The notes: generated from the sequence alone by a model not told the origin. A stretch of 64,000 nt of DNA from an uncultured bacterium (GCA_949291365.1 CASEVJ010000005.1:248001-312000); one strand, 5' to 3'; shown: positions 27,806 through 37,647, counted from the stretch's first letter. Translations and numbers: made by a program.

Positions 27806-28405
27806 TTAATCAATCATCGTATAGTCATTTAATTTATCCGGCACCTGGCCGCTCTTGGCCATAGCAAAGTCTTTGTCTGCGGCTTGCTGGTCACCTAGTT
27901 TCAGGTAAGCCGCACCGCGGGCATTATATACATCAGCCGCCGGGCGCAAATTCAACACATAAGAATAATCTGCCACGGCTTGGTCGTATTCTCCCAGCAT
28001 AAAATTAACGCCGCCGCGGGAGAAAAATATTTCCGGCTTGGTAGGGGCCAGCACCAAGGCCACATTGAGCACCTGCAAGGCCTCCTGGTAATACCCCTGG
28101 GCCGCCAAGACCGACCCCAACGCCGAATATCCTTCCGGTTCATACGGATTCATTTCCAACAGTTTTTCAAAATCTTTCTGGGCTGCCGTATAATCCCCGG
28201 TAAAGAAATAGGCCGCCCCGCGCGCGGCATACACCGCCCCATTGTCTGGATTAATCTGTAAAGCACGGTTATATGCTTGGAGCGCTTTCTGGGGGTTTCC
28301 ATCCTGAAAATAGCCGTCCCCGCGCACTTTCCACTCCGCAGAGGTAGGCAACGTCTGGCATGCGCACAAACAGGCCGCCGCACAGATATAAAGTATCTTT
28401 TTCAT
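27806..28405 (-). CDS. TPR-repeat lipoprotein
   Basis: A 199-residue protein with a lipoprotein signal peptide (MKKILYICAAACLCAC; lipidated Cys near residue 16). About four TPR units follow (for example GDGYFQDGNPQKALQAYNRALQINPDN, broken here at its loops, and GDYTAAQKDFEKLLEMNP). TPR lipoproteins of this size usually scaffold envelope complexes. ATG 28405 follows GGAAGGAG at good spacing and is chosen over an in-frame ATG nine codons upstream. No partner can be named from context. Confidence 0.85.
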   Translation of the reverse strand: MKKILYICAAACLCACQTLPTSAEWKVRGDGYFQDGNPQKALQAYNRALQINPDNGAVYAARGAAYFFTGDYTAAQKDFEKLLEMNPYEPEGYSALGSVLAAQGYYQEALQVLNVALVLAPTKPEIFFSRGGVNFMLGEYDQAVADYSYVLNLRPAADVYNARGAAYLKLGDQQAADKDFAMAKSGQVPDKLNDYTMID

Positions 28406-28563
28406 AGTATACACTCCTTCCTGAAGTCCCAAAAATTATACCACAAAAGACCTATCCCCTTCTAGGCACAAAAACAGGTATTTTTTGGGCCTTAAGGCCC
28501 TGTCGCTTTTTGACTGGCAAATGATAGAGTATAAATGTCAGAAAGAAACCATTTACCCCCAAA

Positions 28564-28630
28564 CCGCTGCAGTCCCAAACCCTGCTGCAGCGGTTCCCCT
28601 CTAAACCCCCGGTCACCCTTCCGGGGGTTT
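28564..28630 (+). ncRNA. Candidate small RNA or leader: stem plus terminator
   Basis: An 11-bp perfect stem (AACCGCTGCAG 28562-28572 / CTGCAGCGGTT 28585-28595) is followed by a terminator (AAACCCCCGG / CCGGGGGTTTTG, 28603-28630). It lies upstream of the glycosyltransferase, which has its own TGA-TATAAT. TATAAA at 28530 could start a transcript of about 95 nt. Evidence is structural only. Confidence 0.35.
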
Positions 28631-28690
28631 TGTTTTCGGTTTATACGCTGGCGTTTGATATAATAAATGAAAGAACCGCCAGGAGGGGTT

Positions 28691-29449
28691 ATGGCCGAAA
28701 AAATCAGTTTGTTTATCATTACCAAAAACGAAGAAGCCAATATCGCCGCATGTATTATGAGCGCAAAAGAGCTGGTAGATGAAATTGTGGTAGTGGATTC
28801 CTTCTCTCAAGACCGCACCGCGCAAATAGCCAAAGAGCTGGGGGCCGCCGTCTACCAACGGGATTTTACCGGCTTTGCCGACCAAAAAAACTTTGCCCTG
28901 CAGCAGACCACCTCTCCCTGGGCGCTGAATTTAGACGCTGATGAAAAGCTCTCCCCCCAGCTGTGCCAACAAATCCGCCATATCTTGCCCGATACTCCTT
29001 ATGCCGGCTTTACGCTGCCGCGCGCCAATTGTTTTTTGGGCAAACCCATGAAACACAGCGGGCTGGATAAAGAATACCATTTGCGTCTGGTCAAAAAAGA
29101 CCTCGCCCGCTACGAAGGGGAACTGGTGCACGAAAAACTGCGCGTAGACGGCCCGGTAGGCCAAATAAACACGCCTTTTTGGCATAATTCATACAGCAAT
29201 ATAGAGTCCTATTTCAGCAAATTCAACCAATATACCACCCTGGCCGCCCGGCAAATGCACCAGAAAGGGCGCAAATTTTCGCTCCTGTTTGTGCTAGTCA
29301 CCATTCCGTTTGAATTTTTCAAACGCTATGTGCTTAAATTAGGTGTTCTAGACGGTATGCGCGGGTTTATATGGGCGTCTTTCTCCTCTTTTTATGTCTT
29401 TGTCAAATATATGAAGCTCTGGGCCCTGCAGCAGCAGGACAACGACTAA
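28691..29449 (+). CDS. Family 2 glycosyltransferase (WaaE/KdtX-like)
   Basis: A 252-residue GT-A enzyme. It has ISLFIITKNEEANIAACI at the N-terminus, EIVVVDSFSQDRT (nucleotide-binding Asp), LNLDADEKLS (DxD-type metal site) and GELVHEKL. A C-terminal hydrophobic segment (about 195-245) could anchor it to the membrane. This pattern is the WaaE/KdtX group that adds a glucose to the LPS core. AGGAGG (28681-28686) fixes ATG 28691; an in-frame ATG at 28667 lies upstream of the SD. It stands alone. Confidence 0.88.
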   Translation: MAEKISLFIITKNEEANIAACIMSAKELVDEIVVVDSFSQDRTAQIAKELGAAVYQRDFTGFADQKNFALQQTTSPWALNLDADEKLSPQLCQQIRHILPDTPYAGFTLPRANCFLGKPMKHSGLDKEYHLRLVKKDLARYEGELVHEKLRVDGPVGQINTPFWHNSYSNIESYFSKFNQYTTLAARQMHQKGRKFSLLFVLVTIPFEFFKRYVLKLGVLDGMRGFIWASFSSFYVFVKYMKLWALQQQDND

Positions 29450-29555
29450 AGACTTGCACCACAATGCCGGCCTCTTTTTGGGACAGGGGAGAACGGTTTC
29501 CCTTACCGGTGAACTTCCTGTTTTCTTTCCCGTAAGCCCTGCGGCCCCGCGGTTT

Positions 29556-29969
29556 TTATTTTTCCGGGGGCACCGCTTCTTTCCGCCGCACACGCCGGCA
29601 GGGATGACACCACACGCAGACGTTTTGGCCCGGCCCATTCGCCGGCAAATACAGAGCACCGCCTGACGGCTCTTTACAATCCAAACAAAAAGATTTTTTC
29701 ACAGCCCACCGCTGTTTATCTGCCATGTACTGCCTAACACAAGCGGCATAGGCCGCCCGCTGCTGCTGCAACGTCTTTCTCAAAAAACGCCTGTTCTGAC
29801 TGCTAAAAAAACGGTTATATACTTTAAGCAATTCCTTCAGCAGGCCGCCGGCACCCGCACATACCAGCGCGCCATTCCTGCCCATCAAGGCCGCTCCTTC
29901 TTTGGCGGCCTGTGCATAAATACAGTTTTCCAGACGGATTTTATCCCACTTTGGCATCCCCTGCCCCAT
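29556..29969 (-). CDS. Hypothetical protein with Cys pairs
   Basis: A 137-codon ORF with codon use resembling its neighbours. It contains a helical stretch (LLKELLKVYNRFFSSQNRRF and onward to RAAYAACVRQYMADKQR) and two C-terminal Cys pairs (FCLDC and VCVWCHPC) that could form a zinc ribbon. GAGGG lies only 2 nt before the ATG, a poor spacing. No family is recognised. It may be a real small protein or a decaying gene, because the DNA to its right (29970-30436) is also coding-like but broken. Confidence 0.4.
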   Translation of the reverse strand: MGQGMPKWDKIRLENCIYAQAAKEGAALMGRNGALVCAGAGGLLKELLKVYNRFFSSQNRRFLRKTLQQQRAAYAACVRQYMADKQRWAVKKSFCLDCKEPSGGALYLPANGPGQNVCVWCHPCRRVRRKEAVPPEK

Positions 29970-30436
29970 ACCCTCTTACTGCAGATTTTCTCTTTGTTAC
30001 CGACTTGGCTTTTGCCAACGCTTGGCAATCCTTGGTTTGCCGGAGCCATTTTTACTCCGGGGTTCTCTTGTTCATGGCCTTGCCGTATACCAACGCCGTC
30101 AAACACCCGCCAGCACTGCCATATATTGGCTCCTGCCCTTTCCAGGCAGGCGGCAACGCCCAAGAAGAGAAAGCTGCTCTGCTATATATTTGTTCCTGCC
30201 CTTTCCTTGCACGCTACGCCGGGCCGTTGGCTGCGGCGGCCTCAAATCCCCGGCTGCCATTGGCCGCGCTGCATTTTTCCCGAGTGAAATTTCGGCTCTG
30301 CACGCAGTGCTATTTGAAACCAAAAGACAAAACAACCACCGGCCCGCCATAAACCTTTTTGACGCGCAAACCGGGAGGAGGCGTTTGCCCCCTCCCATCG
30401 GCCCGCGCATTCTTTTTTTGCGCCGGGAACCGAAAT
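29970..30436. other. 467-nt spacer with a short direct repeat
   Basis: GC-rich on average and without a supported gene. A 23-nt segment (ATATATT..., ending TCCTGCCCTTTCC) occurs at 30121-30143 and, with two or three changes, at 30184-30206, 63 nt apart. ORFs on both strands lack SDs and family features. Confidence 0.45.
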
Positions 30437-30523
30437 TTATTTTAGGTGATACCACTCACTGGCAAACCCCCACACCGCCACTGCCAGCAAGAGCGTCAGA
30501 ACGACGCGAAGCAGAATGTCCAT
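30437..30523 (-). CDS. Possible 28-residue transmembrane peptide
   Basis: The minus strand encodes 28 residues starting MDILLRVVLTLLLAVAVWGF and ending SEWYHLK, one hydrophobic helix with a charged N-terminus. This is the form of many single-span small proteins, including some type I toxins. There is no SD. The start is preceded by a CTAAC-AGA-GTTAG palindrome (30532-30544). The same TTAG-type motif occurs upstream of the divergent regulator at 30902. Seen only as an ORF; function unknown. Confidence 0.3.
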   Translation of the reverse strand: MDILLRVVLTLLLAVAVWGFASEWYHLK

Positions 30524-30901
30524 AACAAAAACTAACAGAGTTAGCAAAATAAACAAACTATTATTTCAGACGTTTCTATTTATAATATACGCTCTTTGAA
30601 AACAATATTTTGTAACTTTACTAACTCAAAGCACTATTTATTTGCTAAAATAAGACCGCATAGATCAGGCAAGAAATATGCGGCCGGGACGGTGGGGAAC
30701 AACCTATCACTAGGCCATGATAGCGGCCCGGAGCCCCGGGCCTTCCCCGCAAAACGCCTCGCCAGCGTTTGTCCGTCCGAAGAAAACAGAGAAAGAACAA
30801 AGCGGATTTGCTCCGCATATTGTTAGTATAGTAAGTTTTGTTAGCGTTTGTCAAGTTTTTCCTGTTTTTCTCTTTTTTGTCTGATTATAAAGGAGAAAGA
30901 T
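30524..30901. other. Regulatory spacer upstream of the repressor-like gene
   Basis: Contains TATAAT-like sequences around 30590, a GC-rich structured block (30655-30770, including CCCGGAGCCCCGGG) and several copies of (T/A)GTTAG: complements at 30532-30537 and 30621-30626, direct at 30539-30544, 30821-30826 and 30839-30844. These may be operators for the adjacent regulator. Confidence 0.4.
30820..30844 (+). promoter_or_regulatory. Paired TTGTTAG sites, candidate operators
   Basis: TTGTTAG at 30820-30826 and again at 30838-30844, 18 nt apart (about two helical turns). They precede the repressor-like gene by about 60-80 nt. Confidence 0.4.
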
Positions 30902-31609
30902 ATGAACAAATTTGAAAAACAGTTAGAAAAATGGAATCACGGTGTCTTGCGCGGCGCCCAGGCAAAGTTAGCGAAGACACTGGGCGTTTCCACCGCTACC
31001 ACCGCGCTGTGGGCCACCGGCAAGCGCCGCCCCTCCAAAGGATACGTCGCCCAAATGGCCCAGCTGTTTGGGCTGGATTCTTTTGACGTATTTAAACTCT
31101 TTGATTACCGTTCCACTACCTACCCCGAGCCCAGAGCCGTTCCGTCCGTGCATGCCCTGCGGGATCAGGATAATGGGGGCTGCTCGTATTTAGCCGGAGA
31201 AGGGTTTTTGCACGAGTCAGACGCATTCCCCGAGCAAAGCAACAGCGTGCAGCTGCCCTTTTTAAATTCCGTCCCCGCTCATTATCCCAATTATGAAGAA
31301 AGCGACATTATAGAGTGGTGGAGCGTGCCGCGGCGCTTTGCGCAAGGAGCCAAGTACATACTGCGCACGGCTGACACGGGCTGGGACAAACATGCCGACA
31401 AAGACGATTTGTGCCTGGTCAAGCCCGGGCAGGAGCTGGCGGAAGGGAAAATTGTCCTGCTGGAAGTACAGGCCGGGCGCTATGTGACCCGACGCGTCCA
31501 AAAGGAAGGCGCCCAAACGCTATTTTTATCTGCCGATGGAAAGAAGAAAGAAACGGCCCCGCAAGGGCGGATATTGGGCATGCTGGTTAAACGCATCAGC
31601 AATGTCTAA
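30902..31609 (+). CDS. XRE/S24-like transcriptional regulator
   Basis: A 235-residue protein with the CI/LexA-like two-domain plan. An N-terminal helix-turn-helix (about 18-65: AKLAKTLGVSTATTALWATG) precedes a C-terminal S24 peptidase-like beta domain (about 150-235: KYILRTADTGW, DLCLVKPGQELAEGKIVLLEV). The self-cleaving dyad seems to be lost. The GDSM serine position reads ADTG, and the VKR lysine position reads VTRR. It may therefore be a repressor not controlled by RecA cleavage. AAAGGAG supports ATG 30902. TTGTTAG repeats lie upstream. Confidence 0.75.
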   Translation: MNKFEKQLEKWNHGVLRGAQAKLAKTLGVSTATTALWATGKRRPSKGYVAQMAQLFGLDSFDVFKLFDYRSTTYPEPRAVPSVHALRDQDNGGCSYLAGEGFLHESDAFPEQSNSVQLPFLNSVPAHYPNYEESDIIEWWSVPRRFAQGAKYILRTADTGWDKHADKDDLCLVKPGQELAEGKIVLLEVQAGRYVTRRVQKEGAQTLFLSADGKKKETAPQGRILGMLVKRISNV

Positions 31610-31652
31610 ATGTCAAATTTCCCCTTGTTTTTGGCAATAAAAGGACTATACT

Positions 31653-31658
31653 TATAGT
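31653..31658 (+). promoter_or_regulatory. Promoter of the candidate structured RNA
   Basis: TTGGCA (31631-31636), 16-nt spacer, TATAGT (31653-31658). An overlapping alternative is TTGTTT (31625-31630), 16 nt, TATACT (31647-31652). Either would start transcription around 31659-31665. Confidence 0.6.
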
Positions 31659-31659
31659 A

Positions 31660-32046
31660 TCCCGGAACGGGTTGGGATATGCAAGGCAGAAAATGTGCGT
31701 CTGCTGTCAGTTTTGCCCGGTGACGCAAGACGGCAAAAGGCGCATAAACTGGTCGGGTCACGCCGGCAAGATACCGCGAAGAACGGTGAAGCGTAAGTAC
31801 GTGGCTTTGAAGCAGAAAATTAAATGTTCCTTGAAAATCAGACCGCAAGACCGCAACACACCAGTGCGTACGCTTGGGTTTTTGCCGTCGGGCAAATACC
31901 ACTGAGAAACGGGCTGTTGGTTGGGGTGGTTTGAAAGGGATGTTTCACTGTTTTGTGATCTTAAGCCCATTACCGGGAAGGGAAGAAAATGAATGAGTGC
32001 ACCTAGAGTCCTCCGTATTTATGGAATACGGGGGGCTCTTTTTTGT
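31660..32046 (+). ncRNA. Candidate structured noncoding RNA, about 390 nt
   Basis: A non-coding interval with its own promoter on the left and a clear terminator on the right (32011-32046: CTCCGTATT / AATACGGGGG then T6). Several long-range stems can be drawn by eye. TTTTGCC/GGCAAAA (31711-31738) sits inside TGTGCG/CGCATA (31694-31746). AAGCGTA-x-GTAC pairs with GTGC-x-TACGCTT (31789-31800 with 31864-31875). TTTGCC-GTCG-GGCAAA is at 31881-31896. GGGCT pairs with AGCCC (31911-31968), and TCCCGG with CCGGGA as a closing helix (31660-31665 with 31973-31978). It lacks the conserved cores of RNase P RNA, tmRNA and SRP RNA. Identity unknown. Confidence 0.5.
32011..32046 (+). terminator. Terminator of the candidate RNA
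   Basis: CTCCGTATT-TATGG-AATACGGGG hairpin followed by CTCTTTTTT. The 190 nt from here to the yggS promoter hold no supported feature. Confidence 0.8.
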
Positions 32047-32258
32047 GTGCAAAAATAAAAGACCGTCTTAATGCCGGCAGAACCTGCCCCAAAAAAGAAG
32101 CCCTTTTTGTACACAAACAAGCAGAAATACCGCCTTTTTCGGTGCGCGCTCTTCCTGACCAACGCCCCCTGCCGCCGCAAGGGAGACCCCGCCCGAAGCT
32201 CCCCCCTTTGAAAATTGCTGATTTAAGTAAATTTTGATATAATATGTCAAGGGTTTTT

Positions 32259-32951
32259 ATGAATGCGGCAGACAGAATAAGCCAAAATGTGCAAGCCGTA
32301 CAAGATGCCATCGTACAGGCATGCCGGCGCAGCGGACGCAGCCAAGAAAACGTGCATTTGATGGCGGTTACCAAATACGCCAAAGACGAAGATGTGCTTG
32401 CGTTGCTGGCCAGCGGACGGGTGCTCCATATAGGCGAAAGCCGCGTCCAGCAGGCAGCCGCCCGCTGGAATGACCCTAAATTTGCAAGCTACACCACGGT
32501 AAAACACTTCATAGGCCATTTGCAAAGAAACAAAGCGGCCCAAGCCGCCAAGCTGTTTGACTTTATAGATTCCATAGATGACCTGCGCACCGCCCAAGCT
32601 CTGGACGGATATGCCCAGAAACTGGGCAAGCGTTTATATGTCATGGTACAAATTAAACTGACAGACCGGCAAAGCCAGTCCGGCATTGCGTTGGAAAACG
32701 CACCGTTTTTGGTAAAACAGCTGCAAGATTTGAAAAATTTATGTCCGTGCGGATACTTGGCTATTGCGCCGCAAACGGATGATGTGCAAACGCTGCGCCC
32801 GTTGTTCAGAGAAGTCAAAGCGGCGTTTGACCGGGATTTTCCGCTTTCGCTTTCCCAAAGATATTTGTCTTTGGGAATGAGTGCAGATTTTGAAACGGCA
32901 GTGGAGGAGGGCGCCACCTTGCCGCGGATAGGCAGCCGGTTGTTTGGCTGA
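32259..32951 (+). CDS. yggS: YggS/PLPBP-family PLP homeostasis protein
   Basis: A 230-residue PLP-binding protein: VHLMAVTKYAKDEDV carries the Lys, then IGESRVQQA, HFIGHLQRNKA, and a C-terminal SLGMSADFETAVEEGATLPRIGSRLFG that binds the cofactor phosphate. It buffers free PLP and affects amino-acid and keto-acid pools. TATAAT preceded by TGA (32235-32243) would start transcription near 32250, so ATG 32259 (AAGGG just upstream) is preferred over ATG 32244. A DUF167 gene follows 14 nt downstream, the common yggS/yggU arrangement. Confidence 0.92.
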   Translation: MNAADRISQNVQAVQDAIVQACRRSGRSQENVHLMAVTKYAKDEDVLALLASGRVLHIGESRVQQAAARWNDPKFASYTTVKHFIGHLQRNKAAQAAKLFDFIDSIDDLRTAQALDGYAQKLGKRLYVMVQIKLTDRQSQSGIALENAPFLVKQLQDLKNLCPCGYLAIAPQTDDVQTLRPLFREVKAAFDRDFPLSLSQRYLSLGMSADFETAVEEGATLPRIGSRLFG

Positions 32952-32965
32952 ACTTTGGAGGAATT

Positions 32966-33232
32966 ATGATTATAAAGGTTCGCGTCATTCCGACTTCGGG
33001 GCGCAATGAAATCATCAGCCGCATTGGCAGCGTATTGCGGATGAAGATTAAAAATAAAAAAGTGGATGACGACCCCGCCAATGCAATCATGAAAACATTT
33101 TTGGCCGATTTCTTTGCCGTCAAAGAAGAGCAAATCATCATCGTCAAAGGGGCCAAAGGCAAAGAAAAAACCGTGGAAGTGCGCGACAAAAGCGAAGAAG
33201 AGCTGCGCAAAATCATGGATTCCATTCCGTAA
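32966..33232 (+). CDS. DUF167/YggU family protein
   Basis: An 88-residue protein with the DUF167 pattern: IKVRVIPTSGRNEI at the N-terminus, then VDDDPANAIMKTFLADFF and IIIVKGAKGKEKTVEV. Structural relatives form a small alpha/beta fold of unknown function. A strong SD (GGAGGA) lies upstream. It shares a transcript with yggS and ends at a terminator 17 nt downstream. Confidence 0.88.
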   Translation: MIIKVRVIPTSGRNEIISRIGSVLRMKIKNKKVDDDPANAIMKTFLADFFAVKEEQIIIVKGAKGKEKTVEVRDKSEEELRKIMDSIP

Positions 33233-33248
33233 GCATATTGTAAACGAT

Positions 33249-33277
33249 AAAAACCGGGTTATTAAACCCGGTTTTTT
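33249..33277 (+). terminator. Terminator of yggS-DUF167 operon
   Basis: AAAACCGGGTT-ATTA-AACCCGGTTTT followed by T's. Confidence 0.9.
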
Positions 33278-33336
33278 ATTTTATACAAGTAAGACTATAT
33301 TTTTGTTCGTCCAATAATTTTCCCCCATTTTGCTCA

Positions 33337-33936
33337 TTAAGGTAGTTTGTAAAATACTAGGTTATATTGGCTCTTTAAATTTACTCCTCCAAATAATTGC
33401 CTGCAAAAATTATTCATTGCTTTCTGATTAATTCTTTCCACGCAATATAATCCTTTCTCTGACGTATTATTATCCTCTACATGTACAAAAACGAATCCTC
33501 CCCCTTTATAAGGGCCATTTTTCAACAGAGCTATAGTATAAAGGAATCCCGCCGGGGGATTAAAAAGATGAATAACTAATTCATACAGCTCATTGGCGCG
33601 AACGGCATTCGTGGAAGCAATCCATAGACTAAAAAAGGACGTGCTAGGTTTCTGTGGCAAAGAATCAAAAGAAAGATCCAGTCCGTCAAAATCAAAAGAG
33701 TATTTGTTGTTAGCCATAAAATATATCTCCTGTGCATTTGCCAGTGCCCGCACGTTGGCTAACATGGTGGAAGAACGGGACGTCCATACTGCTTTTTCGT
33801 ATTGGGGCAAGGCAATGGCTGCCAAGATGCCAATAATTAGCACCACCACTAAAAGCTCTATAAGCGTAAAGCCGCCAAATCTGCATTCAACGGGGATTTT
33901 CTCTTCGAGAAATATTTTTTGATAAATTTTGTTCAT
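33337..33936 (-). CDS. Type IV pilin-like protein with long leader
   Basis: A 199-residue protein. The pilin segment [18 protein letters not shown] starts only at about residue 20, after an unusually long leader beginning MNKIYQKIFLEEK. Helix KAVWTSRSSTMLANVRALANAQ and a variable domain follow. ATG 33936 has no SD and sits in the loop of a perfect 13-bp inverted repeat, so translation may be controlled, or the true start may have been lost. An in-frame TTG at 33942 is the only other nearby choice. It is isolated from other pilus genes. Confidence 0.75.
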   Translation of the reverse strand: MNKIYQKIFLEEKIPVECRFGGFTLIELLVVVLIIGILAAIALPQYEKAVWTSRSSTMLANVRALANAQEIYFMANNKYSFDFDGLDLSFDSLPQKPSTSFFSLWIASTNAVRANELYELVIHLFNPPAGFLYTIALLKNGPYKGGGFVFVHVEDNNTSEKGLYCVERINQKAMNNFCRQLFGGVNLKSQYNLVFYKLP

Positions 33937-33950
33937 AAACAAAATTTATC
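33921..33950. repeat. Perfect 13-bp inverted repeat over a start codon
   Basis: GATAAATTTTGTT at 33921-33933 and its exact complement at 33938-33950, with the 4-nt loop CATA containing most of the minus-strand start codon of the pilin-like gene. Confidence 0.85.
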
Positions 33951-34030
33951 AAAAAAAAACGAGTCAAGCCCTTTAAATTTCCCACCTGCCTTCAACAAAA
34001 ACAGTCCCTTTCAAGCGCACCAATTCCATA

Positions 34031-34059
34031 AAAAACCCCGTCTTTTCGGCGGGGTTTTT
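34031..34059 (-). terminator. thrS terminator
   Basis: AAAAACCCCG / CGGGGTTTTT hairpin between thrS and the pilin-like gene; symmetrical. Confidence 0.85.
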
Positions 34060-34073
34060 GCTTTTAGCAAAAG

Positions 34074-35825
<1,752 letters not shown>

Positions 35826-35907
35826 AAGTATCCTTCAGCGGGAATACCGCTTAAATTTATATAATCAAGTATATCAAATTACAGGGTGCGCCTGCCGGAC
35901 GCGGAAT

Positions 35908-37647
35908 ATGACTTTTCTACACGATTTATACCACTCATTTAAAACCAATTACAAATTGCTTTTGCTTGCCTCTCTGCCGGCACTGGCTTTGACGGCGTTT
36001 GGGCTGCACCAGCTGGAAGTGGCGGCCCCGCAGATATGGACGGCTGCCTTGGCGGCACGCCTGCTGGTGGAGTTTTGTTTTCTGGGCGCTTGTTTGGCAT
36101 TGTTAAACTTAATCGGCATTAAAAACAAATGGGTGCTGGCGTTGTTTCTTTATGTCTATTATTTGGCCTGTACGGCAGACATGGTGCTTTTGTGGTATTT
36201 CAAGGAACGTTTCGGAGCGAAATATTTGGAAACCATGGAAGGAGGAGACTATGCTTTCTTAACCGACTGGCGCGTACTGTTATACCTGATATTCTTTTTG
36301 CTCTTTTGTATTTTTTCCATACGCCGCTTTTTTACGCCGCCCACCCGCAAAACTGCTGCCAAGCAGCTGGGAATATGCACGGTTGTCCTGCTGGCCTGCA
36401 GCTGGCTCAACCCGCTGGCGCTGCTGCCTAAACCGTACGATTTTTTAACCGCTTATTTAATGCCCCCCTCCCCCGTCTACACCCTGCGCGCGGTGCTGGC
36501 CCGCCCCCAGCAGCCCATGATTACGGACGTTTTGCCCACCCAAACCGCCGCCACCGCCCAAAAATACAACGTATTTACCGCCCGCAACAGCGGCATAGGG
36601 AAGGATTACAAACGCGTGATTTTAATTGCCACTGAGTCCCTTTCCGCCAAATACATGCACCGCTTTAACCCGCTTATCCCCTCTGCCGCCAGCCAAACCT
36701 ATGACCAGCTGTTTGAGCGCTACCCTTCCGTCACCTTGCACACGGTCACGCTGTCTACGCTTTACGGGCTGACGGTCATTTTTTCTTCCCACCCCAATGC
36801 CAAATTAAATTACGAAAGCGGCTACCCCCTTTCCTTTGTAAAAGAGCTGCAAAAGCACGGCTTTCACACGGCTTTTTTGCGCGGCGCCAACGAAAATTAT
36901 ATGGACGAAAACCTGCTCTTCCGCCAAGCCGGTTTTGATATCGTGCGCGGGAGTACTTTTTTCTCGGATTTGCCCGATTATGAACCCTATATTGACTGGT
37001 GGGGGTTAACTGACCGCAAACTTTTTGAATATACCGCCCAATACCTGCAAGAGCACAAAGAGAGAAAAACCTTTATCACACTGCTGACAGTGGACACCCA
37101 TGTACCGCTGGGCCGGCTGGACTATTTAGACCACGAATATGAAGAAATTGACGCCGATTTTTACGATGTGCCCACCATGCCCCGCGCCTACGCGCGGGCC
37201 GGGCAGGATTTGCGCTATTTTCTGCAGCTGCTGGATAAAAAGGGTCTCCTGGACGAGGATACATTGGTACTGGTAACCGGGGATCACCCGTCTTTTTCCA
37301 ATACACCCACCAATGCCCTCTTTACACCCTATAAGCGGGTGTTTGACCGTATCCCCTTTGCCATTATTACCCGCACCCCGCTTAACAATCCTCTGGCACA
37401 GGACGAGCTGGCCAGCCAGCTGGATATTGCCCCCACGGTAATGGATTTGCTCAACCTGCCGCAGCCCAAAGGATTTTTTGGGCACAGTCTATTTGATCTG
37501 GAAGAGCAGAGAAGCATTTTTGACGTCAAAGAAGACTATGTCGTTGTCACAACGCAAGAAAAAATGGAAATGATTCCCCTTTCCTCCTCCAACCCACAAG
37601 ACCAGCCCGTGCTGGAGCTTATCACCACATTTTGGACAGAGCCCTAA
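35908..37647 (+). CDS. Membrane sulfatase / LtaS-like phosphotransferase
   Basis: A 579-residue inner-membrane protein. About five N-terminal helices (residues 15-190) precede a periplasmic sulfatase-fold domain (about 225-550). Its predicted catalytic Thr is in LIATESLSAKYMH, then STLYGLTVIFSS, a TVDTHVPLG segment and the metal-binding VTGDHPSFSNTP. This is the alkaline-phosphatase superfamily plan of LTA synthases and phosphoethanolamine transferases, which move phospholipid head groups onto glycans or lipid A. ATG 35908 is chosen because earlier in-frame codons overlap thrS; the SD is weak. The acceptor is unknown. Confidence 0.85.
   Translation: MTFLHDLYHSFKTNYKLLLLASLPALALTAFGLHQLEVAAPQIWTAALAARLLVEFCFLGACLALLNLIGIKNKWVLALFLYVYYLACTADMVLLWYFKERFGAKYLETMEGGDYAFLTDWRVLLYLIFFLLFCIFSIRRFFTPPTRKTAAKQLGICTVVLLACSWLNPLALLPKPYDFLTAYLMPPSPVYTLRAVLARPQQPMITDVLPTQTAATAQKYNVFTARNSGIGKDYKRVILIATESLSAKYMHRFNPLIPSAASQTYDQLFERYPSVTLHTVTLSTLYGLTVIFSSHPNAKLNYESGYPLSFVKELQKHGFHTAFLRGANENYMDENLLFRQAGFDIVRGSTFFSDLPDYEPYIDWWGLTDRKLFEYTAQYLQEHKERKTFITLLTVDTHVPLGRLDYLDHEYEEIDADFYDVPTMPRAYARAGQDLRYFLQLLDKKGLLDEDTLVLVTGDHPSFSNTPTNALFTPYKRVFDRIPFAIITRTPLNNPLAQDELASQLDIAPTVMDLLNLPQPKGFFGHSLFDLEEQRSIFDVKEDYVVVTTQEKMEMIPLSSSNPQDQPVLELITTFWTEP

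Noticed and set aside
31672-31905. 77-codon ORF within the candidate RNA
   Set aside because: There is no SD, composition is basic and irregular, and the same bases form the long-range stems.
31660-32046. RNase P RNA, tmRNA, SRP RNA or 6S RNA
   Set aside because: I looked for the RNase P core (GAAAGUCCGG, ACAGAA), the tmRNA tRNA-like end and tag region, the SRP tetraloop region and a 6S-like single long hairpin of about 180 nt. None was found.
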